Part shown: piece after piece, positions 1-7,562 of the stretch | Position numbering within the stretch: position 1 is the stretch's first letter | Layout of the letters: each line of letters opens with the position of its first letter | Source of the DNA: a bacterium (Candidatus Gribaldobacteria) CG10_big_fil_rev_8_21_14_0_10_37_21 | GTDB taxonomy: Bacteria > Patescibacteriota > Minisyncoccia > Minisyncoccales > CG1-02-41-26 | Direction of reading: 5' to 3' | DNA: 13,013 nucleotides | Assembly (NCBI GenBank): GCA_002773495.1 | Contig: PFAX01000014.1 | Span: forward strand, 7,372-20,384 | The notes under the pieces: model-generated | The model's database searches: none | What the model was told of the DNA's origin: nothing | The model's input: only the letters and a program-made list of their open reading frames with translations | Made by a program: the position numbers and the translations under genes

Positions 1-24
1 AAACTTAAAGCTGTTAAAAACTGC

Positions 25-52
25 TTGACAATAAAAATAATAGGCGTAAAAT
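25..52 (+). promoter_or_regulatory. Sigma70-like promoter of the DUF4143 ATPase gene
   Basis: TTGACA at 25-30 and TAAAAT at 47-52 are separated by 16 bp, close to the housekeeping consensus. The predicted start of transcription is near 59, giving a leader of about 30 nt before the ATG at 90. The leader has no clear SD. Confidence 0.6.
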
Positions 53-89
53 AGAGAATAAAGTCCCTAAATTACGTTAACAATTATTT

Positions 90-1214
90 ATGTATAAAAG
101 ATTATTAAAACAAATTATCGCTAAAAAATTTTTTCAGGGCAAAATCGTTATTCTCGCGGGCGCTAGGCAAACAGGCAAAACAACTTTAAGTTTGGAGCTT
201 ATTAAAAATTATTCAAAAAAAAATATTCGCTTTTTCAACTGCGATAATCCATCAGACAGAGAAGAGTTAGCTAATAAGAATATAGAATTCCTCAAAAAAC
301 TTATTGGAGAAGCAAAAGTAATTTTTATTGACGAAGCTCAAAAAGTTGAAAATATTGGTCAAACCCTTAAATTATTAGTTGATTTTTATAAAAAAGAGAA
401 ACAAATAATTGCAACTGGTTCTTCAATCTTAAACCTGCTTGATTATACTCAAGAACCCTTAACTGGTAGAAAATTCGTTTATCATCTTTTCCCCTTGAGC
501 TTAAAAGAAATCTACGCCACTGGCGACTATTTAACACTCCTGAAGGAAATAGAAGAGTTGATTGTTTTTGGATCTTACCCAGAAGTTGTTTCTCAAAAAT
601 CTTTTAAAGCAAAGGAAGATCTTTTAGGCGAGCTTTCTTCAAGTTATATTTATAAAGATATTTTTGGTTTTCAAGAAATAAAAGGGCCTGACTTTTTAGT
701 AAAACTTTTAAAGGCGTTGGCTTTACAAATTGGCTCTGAAGTGTCTTATAATGAACTTGCTAATACTTTGCAAATCGATAAAAAAACAATTGAACGATAC
801 CTTGAACTCTTAGAAAAAAGCTTTGTTATTTTTCGTTTAAAGCCCTTTACGAAAAATAAAAGAAGAGAAATTTCTAAACTAAAAAAAATCTATTTTTACG
901 ACACTGGCATTAGAAACGCACTAATTAATAATTTTAACTTCTTAGATAAAAGAAATGATAAGGGCGCTTTATGGGAAAATTTTCTGATAGCTGAAAGGAT
1001 GAAATATTTAAGCTATTGCAAAATAAAAAAGGAATCGTATTTTTGGAGAACTTATGATGGAAACGAAATAGACCTAATTGAGGAAACATCAGACGAATTA
1101 AAGGGTTATGAATTTAAATGGCAAGACAAGAAAAAAACAAAATCCCAAAAGTATAACTGGCTTGATTCTTTTGAGATTATTGCAAAGAAAAATTTAAAAG
1201 GTTTTGTTTTTTAA
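90..1214 (+). CDS. AAA-family ATPase with DUF4143 C-terminal domain
   Basis: This 374-residue protein belongs to the large, poorly characterised family of P-loop ATPases with a C-terminal DUF4143 domain. Seen directly: Walker A GARQTGKT at residues 24-31, Walker B with VIFIDE at 77-82, and a sensor-1-like IIATGSS at 106-112. Near the C-terminus a block with NEID followed about 15 residues later by EFKW resembles a PD-(D/E)XK nuclease-type core, which is typical of DUF4143. The length is normal for the family and there is no signal peptide or membrane segment, so it is probably cytosolic. It is monocistronic, with its own promoter, and convergent with the glycan operon. The ATG at 90 is the only good start, although no SD precedes it. 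Its biological role is unknown: family members are often strain-variable and have been suspected of roles in DNA transactions or defence, which is inference here. Confidence 0.9.
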   Translation: MYKRLLKQIIAKKFFQGKIVILAGARQTGKTTLSLELIKNYSKKNIRFFNCDNPSDREELANKNIEFLKKLIGEAKVIFIDEAQKVENIGQTLKLLVDFYKKEKQIIATGSSILNLLDYTQEPLTGRKFVYHLFPLSLKEIYATGDYLTLLKEIEELIVFGSYPEVVSQKSFKAKEDLLGELSSSYIYKDIFGFQEIKGPDFLVKLLKALALQIGSEVSYNELANTLQIDKKTIERYLELLEKSFVIFRLKPFTKNKRREISKLKKIYFYDTGIRNALINNFNFLDKRNDKGALWENFLIAERMKYLSYCKIKKESYFWRTYDGNEIDLIEETSDELKGYEFKWQDKKKTKSQKYNWLDSFEIIAKKNLKGFVF

Positions 1215-1249
1215 AACTGACCTAGACCCGGTCTAGGCCAGCTTTTTTA
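1215..1249. terminator. Bidirectional terminator between convergent genes
   Basis: The arms CCTAGACC (1221-1228) and GGTCTAGG (1230-1237) are perfectly complementary, and CTG (1217-1219) pairs with CAG (1239-1241) after a one-base mismatch. On the plus strand the stem is followed by C and six Ts. On the minus strand it is followed by TTTT. It begins directly after the ATPase stop codon, and the stop codon of the convergent methyltransferase (TAG, 1233-1235) lies inside the stem. Confidence 0.75.
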
Positions 1250-1970
1250 AGAGGAGTTCTTGGGTGCTACTTTTAACGGGGCTCAAGGGCTTTGTTTTGA
1301 TATTCTTATGGCGGCTAAGTATTTTACTTAGTCGTCTCTTTGTTAAAAGGTTAAGGGACTTAAAAAACTTGGGTGGTTTACCTCGCAAAATCAAATACAA
1401 ATAACTAAAAGCTCTTGGCAAATAAGCGGGCGGAAAGGGCCACCTTATCTTGTAATGCCTTTCTTCAGGAAAGCCATAGTTTGGCGTATTGACATAAACA
1501 CTAGCCCCGGGCTTGGTTATTCGGATCATTTCAGCTAAACATTTTTCAACATTTTGGACATGCTCTAAAACCGTGTAACAGTAGACCAAATCAAAAAAAC
1601 TACTTTTAAAAGAAGTTAAGTGTTCGCCAAAGTCGGCTGTAAAACCAACATCGTCAATCCCCTTTTGCTTGAGCTTCTCTTTTAAAATATCAAGGGCAAC
1701 AATGTCAGGTTCGCAACCTGAAACATTAATGTTGTACTTTTCTTTTAAAACAACAGCCAACCCCCCAGTGCCTGCGCCCATTATAAAGCACTCTTTGGCT
1801 TGCAGCTTTTTTAAAAGCAAAAATTCCTCTAATCTTAAAAGCCTTTTTTCTTCAACAGCTTCTTCTCTGAGTTTATTTTCAGCCCTTAACTTAAAATCCC
1901 TTAAGCCACAGCTCTTATAATAGTTCTGGTAATACTTTATTATTTTATTTTGTAATTCTTCTGAAAACAT
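1233..1970 (-). CDS. Class I SAM-dependent methyltransferase
   Basis: This protein of about 245 residues is a Rossmann-fold methyltransferase of the Methyltransf_11/25 type. Counting from the ATG at 1970, motif I is FIMGAGTGG at 62-70, an acidic SAM-ribose-binding strand end (GCEPD) lies near 85, and the post-motif FDLVYCYTVLEHV precedes a motif ending TKPGASVYVNTP. The C-terminal part is basic and aromatic-rich, possibly for acceptor or membrane contact. It is the last gene of the glycan operon, so an O-methyltransferase acting on the sugar chain is the likeliest role; the substrate cannot be read from sequence. I chose the ATG at 1970 because an in-frame GTG at 2003 lies inside a dispersed palindromic repeat and would add 11 residues that are mostly repeat and poly-T translation. 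Neither start has a good SD. The stop codon sits in the terminator stem. Confidence 0.85.
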   Translation of the reverse strand: MFSEELQNKIIKYYQNYYKSCGLRDFKLRAENKLREEAVEEKRLLRLEEFLLLKKLQAKECFIMGAGTGGLAVVLKEKYNINVSGCEPDIVALDILKEKLKQKGIDDVGFTADFGEHLTSFKSSFFDLVYCYTVLEHVQNVEKCLAEMIRITKPGASVYVNTPNYGFPEERHYKIRWPFPPAYLPRAFSYLYLILRGKPPKFFKSLNLLTKRRLSKILSRHKNIKTKPLSPVKSSTQELLLKKLA

Positions 1971-1992
1971 AAAAAAATAAAAAAACCTTTTA

Positions 1993-2069
1993 CCATAAAT
2001 CACGACGATCGTCCAAGTTTATGGTAATTCTAAACTTCCATAAAGCACGACGATCGTCCAAGTTTATGG
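1993..2069. repeat. Two tandem copies of a 32-bp nested palindrome
   Basis: Copies at 1993-2024 and 2038-2069 differ at one base and are separated by 13 bp. Each has outer arms CCATAAA and TTTATGG and a perfect inner palindrome GACGATCGTC. A further pairing, AAGTTTA (2015-2021) with TAAACTT (2031-2037), links the copies, so alternative folds are possible. The pair lies in the only sizeable gap of the operon, between the deacetylase and the last methyltransferase. It looks like a REP/MITE-type dispersed repeat that could act as an attenuator or RNA-processing site. Confidence 0.8.
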
Positions 2070-2085
2070 AGGGCTACAATCTTTT

Positions 2086-2775
2086 CTAGGGTTTTTTGAG
2101 TTCTAACTTCAAGTCCCTGTCATGCAAAACAAGCCAGCCCTCTTTGTCGTCAATAAACTCAACGCCTTGCATCTCCTCCTCGCTATCTTGCATATACCTA
2201 TTAGCGATTACTTTTTTAAGGCCTGTTTTTAAAAGGGCCTGGTAAGTAGATAAACTCCAGATATTGCCTGACGGGACAAAAATAGTAATTGGTTTTTCAA
2301 AAAAACTTTCTAAAATTTTTTGCGAAGCAAAAAGATGTTTTTCATGCGTTTCATAAGGCAAATAAGACCAAAACTCCCGATGAAACTCACGATTAGAGCC
2401 AACTAACTTTGGCAAGTGTTTGCCCACAACACAATGGGTTAGCCCGTGATTGGCTATTTCAATTTTACCTTGTAAAAACTTTTCTTTTAAAAAATTGGCT
2501 TGCCCTGGAAACTTCTTTGGAAAAGGGGTTAAAGTGTTATTTCTTTCAACCCAACAAGCGGTAATAGCTATAATGGGCTTGATGTTATTTTTTTCAAAAA
2601 AACTTAAGGCCTCTTGCCACTCTTTTAAAGTTAGTTCTTTATAGGGCCCCCAACCCTTAAAGGGCCAGATAACTTTCAATGGCCAAAAATCAAAAACCGA
2701 GCAAAAAGGAAAACTTTTGACATGCTGGTTATATTTTTTTGTTGATGCTCCCACATCATCAATTCTAACTTGCAT
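2086..2775 (-). CDS. Polysaccharide deacetylase-like protein (NodB/CE4 fold)
   Basis: This 229-residue protein shows the metal-site pattern of carbohydrate esterase family 4 and related deacetylases. Counting from the ATG at 2775: the RIDDVG motif gives catalytic Asp6 and metal-ligand Asp7, ANHGLTH supplies His110 and His114 (HxxxH), a VPSGN motif near 167-171 corresponds to the substrate-groove motif 3, and VLHDRD gives His218 as the second catalytic motif. Family members remove N- or O-acetyl groups from glycans. There is no signal peptide, so it probably acts in the cytosol on a sugar intermediate. The ATG at 2775 lies 4 bp after the preceding gene's stop and puts the DD motif close to the N-terminus as usual. 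An in-frame GTG at 2799 would overlap that gene by 20 bp and is less likely. Deacetylase is favoured; a diverged relative that has changed reaction cannot be excluded. Confidence 0.8.
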   Translation of the reverse strand: MQVRIDDVGASTKKYNQHVKSFPFCSVFDFWPLKVIWPFKGWGPYKELTLKEWQEALSFFEKNNIKPIIAITACWVERNNTLTPFPKKFPGQANFLKEKFLQGKIEIANHGLTHCVVGKHLPKLVGSNREFHREFWSYLPYETHEKHLFASQKILESFFEKPITIFVPSGNIWSLSTYQALLKTGLKKVIANRYMQDSEEEMQGVEFIDDKEGWLVLHDRDLKLELKKP

Positions 2776-2779
2776 AAAA

Positions 2780-3415
2780 TTAATTTGCACTACATTCACT
2801 ATTTTTCTTTGTTATCTTTATCATAATACCGGTGTAAAAGTCGTCTTGCTTATTTTCTAAACAAAAAAGCTTAATCGCTAACATCGCTAAAGCGAGTTCT
2901 AAAAGATAAAATGGCTTTAAATATTTAGCTTTAAAATAGCCATAGCGCATCATATCGTAATAGGCGGTGAACTTGTTGCCAAACTTACTAACATAAACAT
3001 CAGAAAACCCTATTTCATTGAAAAGAGAGGCGAGGTAATGAGCGCTTAAGCGAAGGTTGTCTTGATGATCTTTATAAAAAAATGGAGACGAAAGCAAGAC
3101 CAAACCACCCGGCCGTAAAACCCTTTTTATTTCTTTTAAAGCCACTTTGACCGTATCTATCGTAAGATATTCTAAAACCTCTAAACATAAAACAGAATCA
3201 AATTGCTCGTTTTGGTAGGGTAAAGCACAAAGGTCGCACTTTTCAACTTTTATTTCTGGTTTAGGGTTTAAATCGCAAGCAATAATTTCACCTTTGAAAA
3301 GATGGTCATATCTTCTTTGGCCAGAACCCGCATCTAAAATTTTTCCCTTAACTAACACAGAGTTTTGCTTTAAAAGTTTTTCAAGCAAAAGGCGGTGAAA
3401 TGTTTTCATTTTCAT
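2780..3415 (-). CDS. Class I SAM-dependent methyltransferase
   Basis: This 211-residue Methyltransf_11-like enzyme has motif I ILDAGSG at 26-32, the acidic end of strand 2 at Asp48 (ACDLNP), an Asp61 in the adenine-contact loop (CDLCALPY), FDSVLCLEVLEYL at 72-84, and the post-motif VLRPGGLVLLSSPF. It lies 5 bp after gmd and 4 bp before the deacetylase, so it is clearly co-transcribed and probably translationally coupled. A hydrophobic stretch near residues 167-185 (LELALAMLAIKLF) could give membrane affinity but is too weak to call a transmembrane helix. The likely role is O-methylation of a deoxysugar or chain terminus in the D-rhamnose glycan; the substrate is inferred from context only. 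Confidence 0.88.
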   Translation of the reverse strand: MKMKTFHRLLLEKLLKQNSVLVKGKILDAGSGQRRYDHLFKGEIIACDLNPKPEIKVEKCDLCALPYQNEQFDSVLCLEVLEYLTIDTVKVALKEIKRVLRPGGLVLLSSPFFYKDHQDNLRLSAHYLASLFNEIGFSDVYVSKFGNKFTAYYDMMRYGYFKAKYLKPFYLLELALAMLAIKLFCLENKQDDFYTGIMIKITKKNSECSAN

Positions 3416-3420
3416 AGGGC

Positions 3421-4473
3421 TTAGCTATTTTTAAAATTTTTTAATTGCAGTTCCTTTTTCGCTTTAATCAAATCGCTTTGAACCATTATTTTAACTAATT
3501 GCTCAAAGCTCGTTTTTGGCGCCCAGCCAAGTTTTTCTCGGGCTTTTGAGTTATCTCCAAGCAAACATTCAACTTCAGCTGGTCTGAAAAAATCAGCTGA
3601 AACCTCAACTATTACTTTTCCACTTTTTTTATCAATCCCCCTTTCATTGACCCCTTCGCCCTGCCAAATAATTTCAAAACCAACTTCTTTAAAAGCGATT
3701 TCGCAAAACTCCTTAACTGAATGGTTTTGACCAGTGGCGATAATAAAGTCATCGGGCTCTTTTGCTTGTAACATTAACCACATCGCTTCAATAAAGTCAC
3801 CAGCATAGCCCCAATCCCTTTTAGCTAATAGGTTGCCAAGTAAAAGTTTATCTTGTATTCCTAAAGAAATTTTAGCGGCAGCTAAAGTTATTTTACGAGT
3901 GACAAAATTTTCTCCTCTTCTTGGGCTCTCATGATTGTGCAAGATGCCGTTGCAAGCGAACATTTGATAGGCCTGCCTATAAATTTTAGTTATCCAAAAA
4001 CCGTAGAGTTTAGCTGCCCCATAGGGGCTTTGGGGCTCTAAAGCGGTATTTTCATCATTAATAGGACCACCGGGTTTTCCAGAAAAAAGCTCGCTAGTTG
4101 AGGCCTGATAAAATTTTGTTTTCTTAGCAAGCCCCAAAACCCGCAAACCTTCAAGAATTCTTAAAACGCCAAGCCCGGTGATATTGCCAGTGTACTCGGG
4201 TATTTTCCAAGAAATGCCAACATCACTCTGGGCAGCTAAATTATAAACTTCATCTGGGCATATCTCTTTCAGTAAACTAATTAAATTTCCGGAATCTCCC
4301 AGGTCTCCGTAATGCAGAAAAAAATTGCTATTTTTTATCTGAAAAATCCGTTCTTGATTAGAGCAAGCCGACCTTCTTTGTAAGCCATGAACTTGATAGC
4401 CCTTTTCAAGCAAAAATTCAACCAAATATGACCCGTCTTGACCGGTAACCCCAGTAATAAAAGCTTTTTTCAT
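3421..4473 (-). CDS. gmd: GDP-mannose 4,6-dehydratase
   Basis: This 350-residue extended-SDR enzyme converts GDP-D-mannose to GDP-4-keto-6-deoxy-D-mannose in the cytosol. The nucleotide-binding motif GVTGQDG lies at 8-14, the catalytic triad residues Thr126 and Glu128 in ASTSELF, and the YxxxK pair is Tyr151 and Lys155. The family hallmark HNHESPRRGENFVTRKIT is present, as is the C-terminal block FFRPAEVECLLGD. The length is slightly under the usual 370 or so. The loop after the catalytic Glu (SGKPGG) differs from the common GKVQ-type sequence, a small local variation. Its stop is 5 bp from the next methyltransferase, and its ATG overlaps the preceding glycosyltransferase stop in an ATGA. With the Rmd-like reductase in the same operon it should feed GDP-D-rhamnose synthesis. 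Confidence 0.93.
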   Translation of the reverse strand: MKKAFITGVTGQDGSYLVEFLLEKGYQVHGLQRRSACSNQERIFQIKNSNFFLHYGDLGDSGNLISLLKEICPDEVYNLAAQSDVGISWKIPEYTGNITGLGVLRILEGLRVLGLAKKTKFYQASTSELFSGKPGGPINDENTALEPQSPYGAAKLYGFWITKIYRQAYQMFACNGILHNHESPRRGENFVTRKITLAAAKISLGIQDKLLLGNLLAKRDWGYAGDFIEAMWLMLQAKEPDDFIIATGQNHSVKEFCEIAFKEVGFEIIWQGEGVNERGIDKKSGKVIVEVSADFFRPAEVECLLGDNSKAREKLGWAPKTSFEQLVKIMVQSDLIKAKKELQLKNFKNS

Positions 4474-5507
4474 ATTATTTTCATTTTATTAATAACTCTA
4501 CCTTTGAATAAAAAGGCCTGTATTTTTAGAAATTTTAATTTGTCTTTGAAAGAAATTCGCTTTAGCTTTATTTGGCCTCCTTGCCTCATAGTAAACAATC
4601 TTTGGATAAATTGCAAGTAGGTTTTAGCTGTGTTTTGGACTAAATAAACAGGCAAACAATTTTGATAAATATGATAATTTTTAACAATTTTTTCAAGTTT
4701 GTTTAACAAATCAGGCGGGCTCTCAAACAACTCCCCGCCTGCCCCTAAAACCTCGGGGTTGCTTGACGAATTAAAAGCTAAACAAGGCAAACCGCAAGCC
4801 ATGGCTTCTATCAACGCATTAGAACAGGCCTCGTCTTTGGCAGCTGTAATAAAAATATCGCTCGCTCTTAAATAACGAGAAACCTCGCTTGAAGGCAAGG
4901 CTGGGACATGCTTGATGTTTTTAAAAGTTAAACCCGAAGGCAAGTTGCCTAAGAAAACCATTTCATATTTCTTAAAATCCAATCTTGCGTCTAAGAACTT
5001 ATAAACCTCAAAACCCTTATTTTTATTGCTTGACCAGCTCGTTGAAATAAGTTTTGTCTTTTGGTTATTGCCTTGAATAAATGCCCTTTCTTTTAAAGGA
5101 AAAAAAATGTTTTTGTCAGGCCAATTAAGAATTATTTTATAATTCGCTTCATTAACTTTAAAGCCCAAATTTTCAGCTTCATTTAAAGACCAAGTTGACT
5201 GAAAAATAAAGCCATCAGCTATTCTTTGTGATAAATCCAAAACCGTCTTGTCAACTGATTTCCAGTGTTTACCCCTGTGCAAATAAAAAACAGGTCCTAA
5301 ACGATGAATAAAAACTTTCTTGGGATATTTCTTTTTTAAAGCAATGACTTCTTGTAAATTATGATAACTATTAAAAAGAAAAACATCGGCTTGTTCTTGG
5401 TTTTCGGTATAAAACCCTGCTTTTAAAAAATCATTCTTGAGGGCCTTCAAAAACTGCTTGCCCCCTCCGGCTGGTTTTGTAAAATCAAACAAGATATTAA
5501 TTTTCAT
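4470..5507 (-). CDS. GT4-family glycosyltransferase
   Basis: This 345-residue GT-B-fold protein carries the GT4 EX7E motif as Glu226 and Glu234 within DEACSNALIEAMACGLP, next to the donor-nucleotide site. The start of the C-terminal Rossmann domain (KLISTSWSSNKNKGFE) fits the family. The N-terminal acceptor domain is short, and a basic tail (KLKRISFKDKLKFLK) follows the catalytic domain and may bind membrane or a lipid-linked acceptor. Both ends are coupled: its ATG overlaps the reconstructed end of the frameshifted methyltransferase, and its stop overlaps gmd. Transfer of D-rhamnose from GDP-D-rhamnose is plausible from context, but donor specificity cannot be read from sequence. Confidence 0.88.
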   Translation of the reverse strand: MKINILFDFTKPAGGGKQFLKALKNDFLKAGFYTENQEQADVFLFNSYHNLQEVIALKKKYPKKVFIHRLGPVFYLHRGKHWKSVDKTVLDLSQRIADGFIFQSTWSLNEAENLGFKVNEANYKIILNWPDKNIFFPLKERAFIQGNNQKTKLISTSWSSNKNKGFEVYKFLDARLDFKKYEMVFLGNLPSGLTFKNIKHVPALPSSEVSRYLRASDIFITAAKDEACSNALIEAMACGLPCLAFNSSSNPEVLGAGGELFESPPDLLNKLEKIVKNYHIYQNCLPVYLVQNTAKTYLQFIQRLFTMRQGGQIKLKRISFKDKLKFLKIQAFLFKGRVINKMKII

Positions 5508-5677
5508 ATTTTTTGGGCTATGGTTAGCCCCATGGTTTTATGAAAGTTAAGATGTCCTTTTTTTACTTTAAAGTTTTTCTTAATTAACTTTAAAACAACT
5601 TCTCTTTCAAGCATACTCGCTTTTGCGTCAAGGCCTTCGGCTCCTCCTAAAATGTAATCAAAAATCAACAAACCCCC
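5504..5677 (-). pseudogene. Out-of-frame C-terminal continuation of the upstream methyltransferase
   Basis: Downstream of a five-base G run (minus strand; 5673-5677) the natural end of the methyltransferase continues in another frame. Adding one G turns KPGVC-stop into KPGGLLIFDYILGG and then a further 50 or so sensible residues, including a LEREVVLKLIKKNFKVKKG block and a MGLTIAQKI end. This frame stops at a TGA (5504-5506) that overlaps the ATG of the next gene in ATGA, just like the other operon junctions. This strongly suggests that the intact gene ended here. Confidence 0.8.
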
Positions 5678-6489
5678 GGCTTTAGTTTGCCAATAAAGTT
5701 TTCAACCACTTCTGTTGGGTTAGTTAAGTGCTCTAAAACAGTTAAACAGATAATTGTGTCGTATTGCTCGTCTTTGGGAAGATTAAGAGCAATGCTTGGG
5801 TTTATGGTAATAAAATTAACATAAGGTTTTTGGCTTAATTTCCACCTAACGTACAAAAAAGCTATTTGGGAAATATCAGCTAAAGTGAACTTAAGGTTTT
5901 TATAAGAGCAATACCTAATCAGCCCTTGGGTTGCTGGGGCTATACCACAGCCATATTCTAAAATATGGCTCTTAGGTTTAATAAAACGATAAAAGGGGTA
6001 AATTTCCAAAAAAGCACTTTTGCTGTATCTCCAAACAGATTGCAAAAGATAAAACATAGTGCCTGGCTCTTGCCAGGCGGCTAAAAACTTGCTTGGGTTT
6101 TTTTCATCGCCGTGGTCTAAAGAAACTTCTTGGAACTTGGCTCGGTATGTTTGGCGCAAAAAGTGAAAATCAAAAATATCAATCACTCTGTTGCCTAAAA
6201 AACCAACCCAAAACCTTTTAAAATCATTAAACCAACCAAGCAAAACATTTGCGTACATTAACCTTGGCAAAATATTCGTTTTATATAAAAAGCCAAAACA
6301 AAACAACCTCAAAGAAGAAAATGCCCAAGAAAAAACCTTGATCTTATATTCGCTTTTTGTTGAACTGTTTGGGCTAAACCTTTGGTTAACTGAAAAATCA
6401 AAATTTTGCTTTTCAAATAAAGCAGGAAGATCAAGGCAAATATTGTCAAACTTATTAAAATTAGGCATAGTTTTATAAAACTTACACAT
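5665..6489 (-). CDS. SAM-dependent methyltransferase, frameshifted near its C-terminus
   Basis: The uninterrupted reading frame gives about 274 residues. An unusual N-terminal half of about 150 residues, aromatic-rich with no family I recognise, precedes a class I methyltransferase core: motif I ILEYGCG near 176-182 from the ATG, a strand-2 TLADIS, and YDTIICLTVLEHL. The frame breaks off abruptly after GKLKPG, where family members normally continue into strands 5 to 7. One extra G in the run at 5673-5677 restores about 54 residues (see 5504-5677), for roughly 328 in total. The ATG at 6489 was chosen over a TTG at 6501, which would overlap the upstream stop. As read, the protein lacks its last strands and may be unstable. 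The cause could be a homopolymer sequencing error, a phase-variation tract or true decay. It is probably a glycan methyltransferase. Confidence 0.85.
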   Translation of the reverse strand: MCKFYKTMPNFNKFDNICLDLPALFEKQNFDFSVNQRFSPNSSTKSEYKIKVFSWAFSSLRLFCFGFLYKTNILPRLMYANVLLGWFNDFKRFWVGFLGNRVIDIFDFHFLRQTYRAKFQEVSLDHGDEKNPSKFLAAWQEPGTMFYLLQSVWRYSKSAFLEIYPFYRFIKPKSHILEYGCGIAPATQGLIRYCSYKNLKFTLADISQIAFLYVRWKLSQKPYVNFITINPSIALNLPKDEQYDTIICLTVLEHLTNPTEVVENFIGKLKPGVC

Positions 6490-6497
6490 TTCGTCAT

Positions 6498-7562
6498 TCA
6501 AAGATTTAAATAAAGTTCATTTAAATATCTTTGAGCAATCTTATCCCATGAATATTCAAGTGCTGTTTTTCGGCCCTCAAGGGCTAAGCGGCTTCTTAAA
6601 ACTTTGTTAGATAAAACTTCGCTGGCTTTTTGAACAATCTCTTCTACATTTTCTATTTCAGTCAAAAAACCGTTTTCTCCATTTCTGATAACATCTTCAG
6701 CCATACCCACTTTAGTTGAAACCAAAGGAACGTTTGAAGCCAAACTTTCTAAAATTGATTGGGGTCCACCCTCAATTCTTGATGAGACGATATAAAGGTC
6801 AAGTGCCTGATAATATTTAGCAACATCTCGAACTTCTTTTAAAAACCCAACATTAAAAAAAGGAATGCCTCGCTTAGCTAACTCTCGCTTGACATATCCT
6901 CTGGCTGGCCCTACCAACAAAACAAAAATTGGGAAGGCCTTGGCTAATTTAGCCATAGCTTCAACAAAAACATCTGGGCCCTTAATGAGCTTGGGCTCAA
7001 GGCCTTCATTCCAGCCAACGCCATCTTTTTGAAATGAACCAACAACAAAGCTCCCTAAAGGTATTGAGAGCTCTTTTTTTAAGGCCTCTTTTTCTCCTTT
7101 GAGGGCGGGCTTAAAAAGAGCTAAATCAACCCCGAGGGGAATAACCTTGATTTTTTCTTCTTGAACGCCAAACTTAATCAATTCATTCTTTGTTAAAGAA
7201 CAAGAGGTATGTAGCAAAGAAATTGTTTTTTGTGCCTCTTGAATATACTTATTTCTTGGGTCAGTTGGAACAAAATGAAACCAAGTTAAAATCACCTTAT
7301 TAGAAGGGTGAACCCTGACAAAATCATTGTTTTTTAAAAAAGTATTAACTGACCCAAAGTGAACCACTTGGTTTCTCAACCCAAAACGAGAAGTGGTAAT
7401 TTGCGTTTCTTTAAACCCAGCTCTCTTGAACCCTTCTAATAAACTTAAGGCCACCTCGTTGACAACCCAGGTTTTGTTTTCAACTACATACGAAAGTTTA
7501 CCTGAAAAAAACAGGTTTTTCACTCCATCAACCCCTTGAATAATTTTATTTTGCAAGTTCAT
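6498..7562 (-). CDS. GT4-family glycosyltransferase
   Basis: This 354-residue GT-B enzyme has the EX7E motif as Glu264 and Glu272 in SRIEGGPQSILESLASN, followed by VPLVSTKVGMAEDV, a standard GT4 donor-site loop. The phrase VIPLGVDLALFKP near 140-152 marks the usual junction between the two Rossmann domains, and a GPDVFVEAMAKL segment follows. The C-terminal helix (YSWDKIAQRYLNELY) is complete. It begins inside the last 17 bp of the Rmd-like gene and its stop lies just before the methyltransferase start, so translation is tightly coupled. It probably adds a sugar, plausibly D-rhamnose, to the growing glycan; the donor is inferred from neighbours. Confidence 0.9.
   Translation of the reverse strand: MNLQNKIIQGVDGVKNLFFSGKLSYVVENKTWVVNEVALSLLEGFKRAGFKETQITTSRFGLRNQVVHFGSVNTFLKNNDFVRVHPSNKVILTWFHFVPTDPRNKYIQEAQKTISLLHTSCSLTKNELIKFGVQEEKIKVIPLGVDLALFKPALKGEKEALKKELSIPLGSFVVGSFQKDGVGWNEGLEPKLIKGPDVFVEAMAKLAKAFPIFVLLVGPARGYVKRELAKRGIPFFNVGFLKEVRDVAKYYQALDLYIVSSRIEGGPQSILESLASNVPLVSTKVGMAEDVIRNGENGFLTEIENVEEIVQKASEVLSNKVLRSRLALEGRKTALEYSWDKIAQRYLNELYLNL

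Noticed and set aside
1993..2069. Minimal CRISPR array (two repeats and a 13-bp spacer)
   Set aside because: The spacer is too short, the units are themselves nested palindromes, and there are no cas genes nearby.
6309..6497. Minus-strand 62-residue ORF starting with an ATG right after the upstream stop
   Set aside because: It is out of frame with the well-supported methyltransferase, has low complexity and no domain, and is a shadow frame.
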